Part shown: piece after piece, positions 1 to 9,413 of the stretch
Numbering within the stretch: position 1 is the first letter of the stretch
Layout: each line of letters begins with the position of its first letter
From: Tritrichomonas musculus
Taxonomy: Eukaryota; Parabasalia; Tritrichomonadida; Tritrichomonadidae
Assembly (NCBI GenBank): GCA_039105265.1
Contig: JAPFFF010000001.1
Location: forward strand, 7,626,001-7,690,000
Reading direction: 5' to 3'
Length of the DNA stretch: 64,000 nucleotides
Made by a program: the position numbers and the translations under genes
Notes under the pieces: model-generated
Databases searched by the model: none
The model's input: only the letters and a program-made list of their open reading frames with translations
Told to the model about the DNA's origin: nothing

Positions 1-3000
1 CTTTTTCTTCATCCGTCATTAAAATGAATAAACAAGAAGAAATTAATGATAATGATGTTGAATAATGTGCTTGCGCTATTTCATTTCTTTTAATAAAAAG
101 ATGCTTAATCATATGTTTAATCGATTTAAAAGCAAGTTTATAATTGCACTTTTGAAGAGCTAAAATAAACTTAGAATAGAAAATCATTAATGAATTTGAT
201 AAATTGATCTCTGGAATATCAATGATCATGTTGCATAAAATAGACAACATTACATCGATCTCGTGAAAAATGAACTCTTGTGTCGACTTGCCAGGTTTAT
301 CAGAGATCATTTGATAAGTAGTGATGTAAGTGATGATTCTACGTGATGCAATAAAACGACTAATCATGTAAGTTGAATAAGTGATATTAATTTCACTTCT
401 CAAAATTTCATTTAATAAATTCAGACCTGTAGCAATGCTTTCCTTAGCAATTTCAGTTGAATCAATAAACTTGAAACAATCTTGAGCTCCATATTTATTC
501 AAGATTAAATTTTGAATAAGTTTCTTTGCTTTTGAAAATATACTTTCAAAGTTGTTTTCATCATAATTAAATAATGGATTTATACAGATTAAAAAAATGC
601 ATTTTTCTTTCAATAATTTGATGTATTTTGGATAGTTTTCTTTCAATTTAAGAAGTTCAATGTTGTCAATACTACTTGTATTTTCATTCTTAGCAAGTGG
701 CAAATTATTTTGTTCATCAACTGATGATTCTTTATTTTGATTCTGTCTTTCATTGGCTTGAATTGTTTTCTGACGAGATTGTTGTAATTCACGTCGAATT
801 CGATATATAAATTCCATTGTGTGATGAATGATTGTTGATATTTTTGGTGATTCATTATTTTTCAATTGATTAATTAATTCAAGAACTTCATCAGCAAATT
901 TAAATTGTTTCATCATTGCTGCAAAAATGATCCTTTCTGTGTATCTTTCTTCATTAGTTAAACGTTTGCTTAAATTTATTTTTGGCTTTAAATACAAAAA
1001 GTCAAATAACATTGAAATTTCATTATCTTCATCAATTGAAAGTAATTTCAAATAAATATCAATTGTTTTCTCATCAAATCCATCTAATTTAGATATGATT
1101 GCTTTCTTCTGACTTAAAATAGAATTGTTTTGACTTGTTGAATCATCAATTAAAATAGACAAAACATCAGAAATCATTCTTTCATTAATTTTTGTCTTTA
1201 AAGTTGCATTAATAAAGAACAAATATTTCATTACTTCGTTCAAATCAATGCTACTATTGAAGTCAGATCTCATGAAATCAATGTAAGCTGTATAAATCTC
1301 AAAGAAAATGTAATAAACAAAATCAAAACCTTTCTTGTCAGGACTAATTAAATTAATATCGTTTGAATGGCATTGTTTAAAGACACTTATGAATTTAGAC
1401 ATAAGATTATGAATATAGAAGAGTAAAGTGTGAGTGATCTTTTTATATTCGCATAAAGGATGAACTAACATTAGCCATTTTCTAAATAATGCAACAAAAA
1501 CAGAATTGGGCAAAAGTCTTGTCAAATAATCAGTCGGTGTTTCTAAATAAGCAGTCATGCATTCAATCAATGATTGTGAATAATTAAAGAAAAAATTCCG
1601 TAAATTTTCTTGTTGTTCAGTTAAATTAGAATGTTTGACAATAACTATTCTTCTCATCTCACTAACCAAACAGAATTGTAACTTACTGATAAAGATGTAA
1701 ATGACTGATGGATAAGGGACGTTATTTTTAATCAATTTATTCAAAATTGGTATGATTGTGTTTCCATATGTTTCTTGTGAAAAACTGTATTCAAACAAGT
1801 TCAATGCTGTCAAATATTGAATGGCAAAAAAGATCAAATCAGGTGAAATTGAAAACATCTTTTTGTACAGTGTTGAAAAAGTGTCAAGTAAAGAATTATA
1901 ACCATATCTAAAAAGTACAGAAAAAGATGTAATCAATGTTAATGATACAGAAACATGTAAGAACTTCAAACTTTCATTATTTAAAATATAATTTAAAACT
2001 TGAATAATTCGAAGTGACAGAGTTTTCAATGACTCTTCTTCAAATGTCATTATCAGAAAATTATTAGACAAATTATATTGTAAGAAGCAAACCAGAGCAG
2101 ACAAAGTCTTGTTAATTTGACCTCTTTCAATTGCAATTTTTGAATTGTTATTAATCAATGAAATTAAAGATGCAATCGACTCAACAGCAGCAACAAGTGA
2201 TTCAACCGTTGAAAGGCCAAAAAATTGAGCTGTGATTACATGAGTGCCGGTTCTTTGTGAACGAAAACTTGAACCTGCCAAATGACACATAAAGTAACTC
2301 AAAAAGTCAGATATAACTTGGACTCCTTGGACGTTATTTCTAATAGAAGAGAAAGAAGACAGAGTCTTCTTCAAATCAAGAGTAGAAACGTTCTCGTAAT
2401 TGACGCCAGTCATCCAAGGAGGAAGAGATCCATCTGCGGGCATTTTAATCAAGCTAGACTCGTAAATTCCGTTGTGCCAAAGGATCCACTGGCAACGATT
2501 CCAAGGGTCGTATGAGATAGCAGTTATGGCGAAATTAAGGTGAAATACAATATCTTCTATGTGGCAACCGTTTAATAACGAAAAGTGACGGACGAAATAT
2601 TGATATTCGGAGTCTTTTATTGGCTTGCAAACAAGGAAGGAAAGAATGACACCATTCGTGTACATTATTGCATCGTTTGGCCAGTTTTTAGGGATCAAAA
2701 CTGGGTACTTTTTGTTGAGCTCTTGATAGCCTTTCTTTAATTCAATTGAGCGGCAAAAAATGATCTCTTGAAAAGAGAGTGAGAAGACGTTTATTTGCTT
2801 GCAATTGAATAAAGAATAGATGTATTGGCCATCAGAAGCTACGGGCTCTGCAATTTTTGGGCTCTTGAACATTAAGTTAGTTCTTTTGTACATAACTTTT
2901 CCACTGCATTTGACAAACGGTTCAAGTGAATAAATGCACTCATGGTCAATTAAATTTGACCCTGAAATTAGCATGTAACCGTTACTCGAAGTGATGAACA

Positions 3001-4039
3001 ATTCAATGTTGTTGTCAGTGTGAAGAAGTGCTGGTGAACTCCGATACACATGATTGTCAGAAGGTGAATTTTTGGTGGTTAATTGACCTTCTATTGAAAC
3101 TGTAAAGTTTCTGAATTTTTCTGCGTCGTAATTAGAGAGTGAAACTCGAGTGATCCTCGAGTCGTACCCCAAAACATAGACATAGTGACCATTGCAAACA
3201 ATTGTGGAACGTGCCTGCAGAATTGGCTTCCTGTAACCGATTATTTTTGAGATGCTTCGTTCGTTTTCGTTTGAAATTGGCAAAAATGAAGCGTTTTCAA
3301 GCGATAAACGAGGTAAAATGTCACTAAAATTGGGTAGGTTTAATGTGGATGGGTTTCCTTGTGCTCTGGATGATGGTGATAAACTTCTGATGAAAAATAA
3401 TAAACCATTCAAAATTGATCCTATATCACAGGCAAAAAATCCCCATTTGATAGCAGCATGTGCGTTAAAGTAGGAATTTCTGGTGAGTAAGTTCGTTATT
3501 ATCTTTTTAGTTGTTTGGTTGTAAATAGGATTGGGCAGGAAATAGTGTTTGTCTGGTATAATTTTATTAATATCTGATGTATTCGTTAATTTCTCGAGAA
3601 CTGAATAATCAAGAAATGGATATGGGGAATTGTATTCGGAATATATACTAGAAATTAGGCATTGCCTTTCGTTTTTTTGGAATTCATTAAATTCAGTTTC
3701 CTTATCTTCGATTTCTAAAAATATTGATTCTCGTTCTTTTAGAAATTTGAAAAATTCATTTAATACTTGGTGTAAAAATGGTTTCGTTTCTTCGGTTCCT
3801 TCAAATAACGGTGTAATTACGCCTCTCCAAGCTTCAACGGGAGTACTCATCCGTGTAAATACAGCTGGATCTGTAATAATATCGACAATAACGCTTTCAC
3901 TTGGAGGTACTAGTGGTTTTTCGACATCTGACGGATTTTTGCTTAAAAGATCTGATTTAAAATGAAGCGAAAATGCTGCCTCATCTGGCATAACTTCAAA
4001 TATTGAATCTTTTTTACCAGAAAAGGAGCTTGTGTCCAT
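1..4039 (-). CDS. Giant uncharacterised protein, N-terminal 1346 residues (partial)
   Basis: The frame opens at an ATG at 4037-4039 and stays open leftwards to the window edge, so the C-terminus lies outside. The N-terminus begins MDTSSFSGKKDSIFEVMPDE. Residues about 260-560 have short hydrophobic strands with repeated 'G..VYVLGYD', 'DGQYIYSLF' and 'YDPWNRCQWILWHNG' style motifs, suggesting a WD- or kelch-like beta-propeller. The rest is helical and Leu/Ile/Asn-rich, like an armadillo-type solenoid. Propeller plus long helical repeats resembles giant HECT-type E3 ligases such as HECTD4, but no HECT or RING domain is visible here because the C-terminus is missing, so that identity is speculative. 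No frame breaks were seen at the four places where I checked codon phase. Expression would be from the 640-bp gap to its right. Confidence 0.85.
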   Translation of the reverse strand, partial: MDTSSFSGKKDSIFEVMPDEAAFSLHFKSDLLSKNPSDVEKPLVPPSESVIVDIITDPAVFTRMSTPVEAWRGVITPLFEGTEETKPFLHQVLNEFFKFLKERESIFLEIEDKETEFNEFQKNERQCLISSIYSEYNSPYPFLDYSVLEKLTNTSDINKIIPDKHYFLPNPIYNQTTKKIITNLLTRNSYFNAHAAIKWGFFACDIGSILNGLLFFIRSLSPSSRAQGNPSTLNLPNFSDILPRLSLENASFLPISNENERSISKIIGYRKPILQARSTIVCNGHYVYVLGYDSRITRVSLSNYDAEKFRNFTVSIEGQLTTKNSPSDNHVYRSSPALLHTDNNIELFITSSNGYMLISGSNLIDHECIYSLEPFVKCSGKVMYKRTNLMFKSPKIAEPVASDGQYIYSLFNCKQINVFSLSFQEIIFCRSIELKKGYQELNKKYPVLIPKNWPNDAIMYTNGVILSFLVCKPIKDSEYQYFVRHFSLLNGCHIEDIVFHLNFAITAISYDPWNRCQWILWHNGIYESSLIKMPADGSLPPWMTGVNYENVSTLDLKKTLSSFSSIRNNVQGVQVISDFLSYFMCHLAGSSFRSQRTGTHVITAQFFGLSTVESLVAAVESIASLISLINNNSKIAIERGQINKTLSALVCFLQYNLSNNFLIMTFEEESLKTLSLRIIQVLNYILNNESLKFLHVSVSLTLITSFSVLFRYGYNSLLDTFSTLYKKMFSISPDLIFFAIQYLTALNLFEYSFSQETYGNTIIPILNKLIKNNVPYPSVIYIFISKLQFCLVSEMRRIVIVKHSNLTEQQENLRNFFFNYSQSLIECMTAYLETPTDYLTRLLPNSVFVALFRKWLMLVHPLCEYKKITHTLLFYIHNLMSKFISVFKQCHSNDINLISPDKKGFDFVYYIFFEIYTAYIDFMRSDFNSSIDLNEVMKYLFFINATLKTKINERMISDVLSILIDDSTSQNNSILSQKKAIISKLDGFDEKTIDIYLKLLSIDEDNEISMLFDFLYLKPKINLSKRLTNEERYTERIIFAAMMKQFKFADEVLELINQLKNNESPKISTIIHHTMEFIYRIRRELQQSRQKTIQANERQNQNKESSVDEQNNLPLAKNENTSSIDNIELLKLKENYPKYIKLLKEKCIFLICINPLFNYDENNFESIFSKAKKLIQNLILNKYGAQDCFKFIDSTEIAKESIATGLNLLNEILRSEINITYSTYMISRFIASRRIITYITTYQMISDKPGKSTQEFIFHEIDVMLSILCNMIIDIPEINLSNSLMIFYSKFILALQKCNYKLAFKSIKHMIKHLFIKRNEIAQAHYSTSLSLISSCLFILMTDEEK

Positions 4040-4679
4040 ATATCTTAAAACGCTGAATTAAAAAATTCAATATTACATCTCATTTTTCAAATTCTTTGCT
4101 TAAATGGTCAAATAAAAATTTTGATTTGAAGTAACTTCCTTTTTCTCCAAACGTTTTGTTGATTTTTTGATTCCTTTTATTTATTTAAGTTCATTTGAAC
4201 AAAATTATGTTTTGATGGATTTATTATTGATTATTTTATTTTTGATTGTAATGGTCAATAAATGATCAGTTTTTCAGATAGATATAAAATAAAAATTGCG
4301 AGTATTATACTAGCTAATAACCATTGTTTGTTGAAATAAAATCAATAATTTGAAGTCGAAATTGACATAAAAAACAGTTATTTTTTCTTTTCGAAATAAA
4401 CTCAATAAAATTCAATCCAAAAAAAAATATTCAAGATTTATATTCAAGACTTCAATCCTGTATATGTATGAACCAAATTAATCGTTCCTCTTAAAAATAT
4501 ATGTATACTTATTATGATAAAATAAAAACATAAATAAAACGATATTTATTTAATTAACACAAAAGATATTTGCAAAATGGCATATTTGATTAAAATACTA
4601 TACCTCTTTACAATTTGCATATGCCAATTTACAAAAATAATAAAAAAAACTATAATTAACATAAAAAAAAAAAAAAGAA
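4040..4679. other. Intergenic gap, AT-rich
   Basis: About 640 bp between two genes that both point left. It holds the upstream region of the giant gene and the 3' flank of the coiled-coil gene, including an A-run that reaches the latter's stop codon (about 4663-4678). No open frame or RNA gene is recognisable. Confidence 0.6.
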
Positions 4680-6278
4680 TTAAGTAGCCGAATAATCTGA
4701 AGATAATGGAGATGAAGAATAATCATGTTGAGTAGAGCCTTTCTTTTGAGTTTGATCCTTTTTTCTATTTGTTGGTGTAGTGGAAGCCCAAAATGAACTG
4801 AATTTTTTCATTTGGAGAGAAGCCTGCATTCTGGCATTTTCAGCTTCTTCTTGTTGTAAATTAAAAGATAATTTTTTAATTAAATCTCTCAATGAATTCA
4901 ATTCTTCTTTCTGTTCTTCTATTGTAATTCGAAGTTGTTTATTTTCTGATTCCGATTTTTCTATTTTATCTTTAATGCCTAATTCAACTTGAGATATTGA
5001 TGATTTTAGTTGAGAATCATATTCTTCTTTAATTTGATTGATTTCAATTTGGTGATTTTTTGTGATTTCAATGCATGATTTATGAAAATTCTTAAGTTTA
5101 TTTTTCATTTTTCTCAATTTAAGATAAAGACTTGAATTTATTTGTTTCAATTCGTTTGAATTGTTTTCAATTTCGTTTATTTGAATTTTCATTTGATCTG
5201 TTTCTTTCTTTTGCTTTTCATTTGTTTGATAAAGATCAGTTACTTGTTGCTTTAATTGATTATTACACCTTTTCATATCTTCCATTTCTGTTTTATATTG
5301 ATTTTCAGCTTTTTCTTTTTCAATTATAATCTCATTACATTTTTGAGAGCATTCGCTTTTAATGTTTTCGATGTCGATAATGTTTTGCCCATTTAATTCC
5401 ATGATTTCTTTTTCTTTCTGAATCTGAATTTCTTTTTGACAATTTTTAAGAAATTCATTTTCTTTTTGAAGTGTATGAATTTGAATCAGCATATACTTAT
5501 TAGCATTTTCATTACTTTTAGATTGGTTAGATGTTTTCAAAGCTTGAATTTCTTTTTGTAAATTCATGATTGTAGCGCTCTTCTTCTCATTGTCATTTCT
5601 TTTTTCGTCTATTTCCTTGATTTTTTCATCAATTTCCTTTCTTTTTGCTTCAATTTCTTGTTTAAGAGAGTCTATTACTTTTTCCTTATCTTGAATAGTG
5701 TTATTTAAAAACTGATTATTTTTTTCAAGCTGTGAAATTTGCTCTGTGAGTTTTGTAATTTCTTTTTCTTTTTCATCATTAAATTCAACATTAAGCGAAC
5801 CCACTTTTTTCAAATCTGAAATCTGTGATTGTAGTAGTTTATTTTTATGCTTTTCTTTTTTGATAGATTTGATTACTGATTTTTGAACATCATGGTAATA
5901 CTTATCTTGCCCGATAATAAAATTTAAAATCGATTCGAAATCTCTGAAATCATTAAATCCTGCTTTATGTAACGAATGGAAGAAATAATTAATTTGATCG
6001 TTAAGATTAGAATATTTGTTTCTTTCATCAACGAGAATTGTTCGCAATTTTAAATTAACTGATAATTCTGATTTAAATAAAACAAATAACGATTTTAAAA
6101 CTGAAAATGACGCTGAATCATCATTTTTTGAAGATTTTTTAATAAATTGTTCTATCACTTTCGATTGTTGTAATATTTCTGCTTGTAATTGAGATACTTG
6201 TACATCTGAAACTGACGAACAGTCATCTTTATCAGATACAGATGAAGCGTAAATCGAACTTTGGGAAGAAAACGACAT
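4680..6278 (-). CDS. Long coiled-coil protein
   Basis: A 532-residue protein starting at ATG 6276-6278. Residues about 1-30 are Ser/Asp-rich. From roughly residue 130 to 475 the sequence is almost unbroken Lys/Glu/Gln/Asn heptads (for example 'KEIDEKIKEIDEKRNDNEKK' at about 215-235), a long parallel coiled coil. The last 60 residues are Ser/Thr-rich and basic, ending PLSSDYSAT. No enzymatic or membrane domain is seen. Such proteins in trichomonads are usually cytoskeletal or scaffolding, but this one cannot be assigned. An A-rich run directly follows the stop codon. Confidence 0.85.
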   Translation of the reverse strand: MSFSSQSSIYASSVSDKDDCSSVSDVQVSQLQAEILQQSKVIEQFIKKSSKNDDSASFSVLKSLFVLFKSELSVNLKLRTILVDERNKYSNLNDQINYFFHSLHKAGFNDFRDFESILNFIIGQDKYYHDVQKSVIKSIKKEKHKNKLLQSQISDLKKVGSLNVEFNDEKEKEITKLTEQISQLEKNNQFLNNTIQDKEKVIDSLKQEIEAKRKEIDEKIKEIDEKRNDNEKKSATIMNLQKEIQALKTSNQSKSNENANKYMLIQIHTLQKENEFLKNCQKEIQIQKEKEIMELNGQNIIDIENIKSECSQKCNEIIIEKEKAENQYKTEMEDMKRCNNQLKQQVTDLYQTNEKQKKETDQMKIQINEIENNSNELKQINSSLYLKLRKMKNKLKNFHKSCIEITKNHQIEINQIKEEYDSQLKSSISQVELGIKDKIEKSESENKQLRITIEEQKEELNSLRDLIKKLSFNLQQEEAENARMQASLQMKKFSSFWASTTPTNRKKDQTQKKGSTQHDYSSSPLSSDYSAT

Positions 6279-6544
6279 TAAATTTGTTAAAATCTTGCAC
6301 GTTTATAGACGTTAAATTGCAGAAGTTTTAAAACTTTATTAAAAATTACCAAAAAATATTTATACTAAATCTCTATTTGTTATTGATATGAATTATATAA
6401 ATATTCAGGTTATTTATCATCTATTATCAAAATTATAATATTTCTTATTCACGAAGAATTTAGCAATAGCAATAATGATAAAGGAAATATTGTTTTATTT
6501 TATTAATAAAATAATAATTTAAAAAAATTGAAATGATATCCTAA

Positions 6545-8473
6545 TTAACTTGAACAATAATACAACATATAAACTGTAATTGAATCATTTTTTGCTCCCA
6601 CATAAACTTTATCTAGTTTCCCTATGAAATCCGATGTTTTGAATGCCGAGGTGCAATTATTATAACTATATTTTGCATAAAAGTGGCCATTTATTTCTCC
6701 ATGCTCAGAAGCATCAACTTTTGCCCAATTTTCTCCTCCCGACCAGCTTTGGAGTATCAATTCAATTTCCTTTTGTTTCCCAGAATATTCAACATAAAAA
6801 TAGCCATTTGGTTTTATCATTGATGAATCAAAAGTTCCTTTATTTTTTGCGGTCATGACAGAAACAGCTTGTCCCCAATTTGATGAATCAGCAGAACCTT
6901 TGAAAAGTTGTAATGATGATGAAGAAATTATTGGGCGGTTGTTTTTATTAGCATCTTGATGTTGAGTATTGCTGTTGTTGGTGTTGGTGCTGGTGTTATT
7001 TTTATCATAGTAATACCTAAAACAGAAAACAGTTATATTACTTTGTTTAGCCCCAACATAAATTTTGTCGATTTTATAAAAATCTGACGTTTTGAATGAT
7101 ACGACACAGCTATTATAATCAAATTTGGAAAAATAATGACCATTGACTTGTCCACTTTCACATGGTTCGACTTTAGCCCAATTTTCACCGCCTGACCAAC
7201 TTTGAAGAATTAATTCAATTTCGTTTTGTTTTCCTGAATATTCAACATAGAAATATCCGTTTGGATTAATAGAGAAAGTGTCAAAGGTTCCTTCTGATTT
7301 CATCGTTAATACAGATAATGCCTGACCCCAATTAGATGCTGAATTAGATCCATTGAAAAGATCTGCATAAGGAGAAGAAGGTTTAGATGTGTTATTACTG
7401 ATAGGTTTTTCTGGAATATTTGGAGGGTTAATGCCCTTATAAACATTGATCATAGCATCAGCAATATTACCATATGTAAACTCGCATTTGTTTCTATCAA
7501 AAAGGCCAAATTGCTCAGCTCCCTGTCCATATAAGTTATTGTCCCACCAAAAGCAAGGAATTCCTAGTGATTTAGCTACCTGAGTATATTTCGATGCATA
7601 AAAAACTCTTTCATTAATGTTGTTTTTATTTACAGCTCCATACTCGCCAACAATAACAGTGAATCCTTTTTTCAAAAAGTAAGAATCGAGGTTTTGAAAA
7701 TTATCTGATAATTCTTGGTCATCATGTTGGTTCCATGTAGAGTGTCCATTACCTTCAAAGGCAAAATTAAATGGTTTATATGCATGAATCGAAACAGCAA
7801 TCATTTTGTCATCTGAAAGGCTTCTCCATCCTTGTATCTTTGGAAGATCAGATGAAGCACAGTAAGTTGGAAGCATTATAAGTCGTTTTGCATTGTTTCC
7901 ACCTGTTGCTCGAATGGCTTTTCTTCCAACTTCATTGTAAACATTAACAATTTCAAAATAAGAACTATTTCCAGTCCAATCTTCGCCACATCTAGGCTCA
8001 TTAATAATTTCAAAAATCAATTTATCTCCATAATTCTTGAATCGATTTGCTATCTGAGTCCAAACTATAGAAATTTCTTTTTTGACTCGATTCTGAGTTG
8101 ATTGATCGGTACTAACCATTGTCTGTATCGCATTATGATGAATGTTAACAATAACATACATGCCATTTGAAAGACCATAATTTATAACTGTTTCAACCCT
8201 ATTCATATAATCATTCATTATAGTATAATTTGAATCAGTATAATGATTATCCCATCTAACTGGAACACGAAGAGTTGTAAATCCCCTTTTGGCAATTTTG
8301 TCAATCATTGCTTTTGTTGTTTTGGGATTTCCCCAATAAGTCTCGTTATTTTCAGATTCCAGTGAGTTTCCTAAATTCCATCCAGCTTTCATATCTGCTG
8401 CAAGTTCTTTTGCCGACATGCCTCGCATTTTTGTGGGATATGTATATCCAGATTTGAATTCCGAGAAATCCAT
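6545..8473 (-). CDS. GH5 family endo-beta-glucanase with two C-terminal beta modules
   Basis: A 642-residue retaining glycosidase predicted to cleave internal beta-1,4 links of cellulose-type glucans. Residues 20-348 form the GH5 barrel: 'GWNLGNSLE' near 31, 'RVPVRWDNH' near 69, 'NIHHN' near 110, the acid/base E159 in 'INEPR', 'SIHAYKPF' near 228 and the nucleophile E277 in 'VGEYGA'. Two copies of a roughly 115-residue module follow at about 370-488 and 520-642, each with 'FNGS/FKGS...NWGQA', 'GYFYVEYSGKQ' and 'ELILQSWSGGENWAKV'. They look like the carbohydrate-binding beta-sandwich units attached to ruminococcal glucanases, separated by an Asn/Thr linker. There is no clear signal peptide, which is odd for a glucanase. 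The architecture points to transfer from a gut bacterium. Confidence 0.92.
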   Translation of the reverse strand: MDFSEFKSGYTYPTKMRGMSAKELAADMKAGWNLGNSLESENNETYWGNPKTTKAMIDKIAKRGFTTLRVPVRWDNHYTDSNYTIMNDYMNRVETVINYGLSNGMYVIVNIHHNAIQTMVSTDQSTQNRVKKEISIVWTQIANRFKNYGDKLIFEIINEPRCGEDWTGNSSYFEIVNVYNEVGRKAIRATGGNNAKRLIMLPTYCASSDLPKIQGWRSLSDDKMIAVSIHAYKPFNFAFEGNGHSTWNQHDDQELSDNFQNLDSYFLKKGFTVIVGEYGAVNKNNINERVFYASKYTQVAKSLGIPCFWWDNNLYGQGAEQFGLFDRNKCEFTYGNIADAMINVYKGINPPNIPEKPISNNTSKPSSPYADLFNGSNSASNWGQALSVLTMKSEGTFDTFSINPNGYFYVEYSGKQNEIELILQSWSGGENWAKVEPCESGQVNGHYFSKFDYNSCVVSFKTSDFYKIDKIYVGAKQSNITVFCFRYYYDKNNTSTNTNNSNTQHQDANKNNRPIISSSSLQLFKGSADSSNWGQAVSVMTAKNKGTFDSSMIKPNGYFYVEYSGKQKEIELILQSWSGGENWAKVDASEHGEINGHFYAKYSYNNCTSAFKTSDFIGKLDKVYVGAKNDSITVYMLYYCSS

Positions 8474-9413
8474 TTGTAATTTTGAAAAAAAGAATTTATT
8501 TGAGTGATATCACTTTTTATTCATTGAAAATCTTTGTGAAGAAATAAAATTTTAATCGATTGTATAATCATATTCCTTTTTAAAAATGTTAAAAAATTTA
8601 ATGGTAAATGCTAATTCATATTATTATTTATATGTGTGATATAATTTTAAATATTTTATATTTTTATTATTAAGATATCATTATTTAATATAAATTCATC
8701 ATAATTGAATATTTCATTTCACTAAAATATCATGATTCACTCATAAATGTGTGAGCCCAAAACCCAGAATCGTGTTTTTTTAGAGTTTTTGTGTTTGATG
8801 TATACTAAAGATCTTTATTGTTTGGCCATTCTAGCGCAACACTAAACCGAAAAAATATTCGATAATGTTGAGAAATTGGAAATGATTGGCTGAATTGATA
8901 AAATAACTTAACTCTTTTTTCTAACATTTGTTTTCAATCGAATATATTTTATCAATTTATTTTGTTTTGTTTTAGAGAATTATTTTCAAAACTCAAATAA
9001 AATGAAAAATTGATGCTAAACAGAAAGATTCATCTTTTTCTCAGAATAGTACACCATTAACATACGAATTTAAAAAAAAAAAAAAAAAAAAAAAAATGGA
9101 TATTCTCTATCATATACTAATTATATCATTAAATAAGCCATTTAAAGTTCAAATATAAGTAAAGAATAAAGATCTTTGATAAAGTTGCAGATAATATTCA
9201 AATTTTCGAAAAGTTGCAAAAAGCTGTATTTATGTATATTTTATACACTCTTTTAAGTATAGTGAACAATTTGATATCAAAATATTTTAAACAGATCTAC
9301 TAGATACTGAGTTAGCAGTCATTTTAAAATAGTGAAACTGTCTTTATAGAAGATTAAAAAAATAGCCTATGTTTTTACCAAAAATTTTGAAAATGTGATC
9401 GTTCAGGTTATAA
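8474..9413. other. Divergent intergenic region, 940 bp
   Basis: It separates the leftward GH5 gene from the rightward deubiquitinase gene and must hold both promoters. The sequence is very AT-rich with a pure A-run of about 26 bases near 9072-9097. No reading frame or RNA gene is recognisable. Confidence 0.6.

Noticed and set aside
2282-2515. Open frame of 77 codons on the + strand
   Set aside because: It lies opposite the long open minus-strand gene that covers 1-4039 and has no recognisable domain; it is a shadow.
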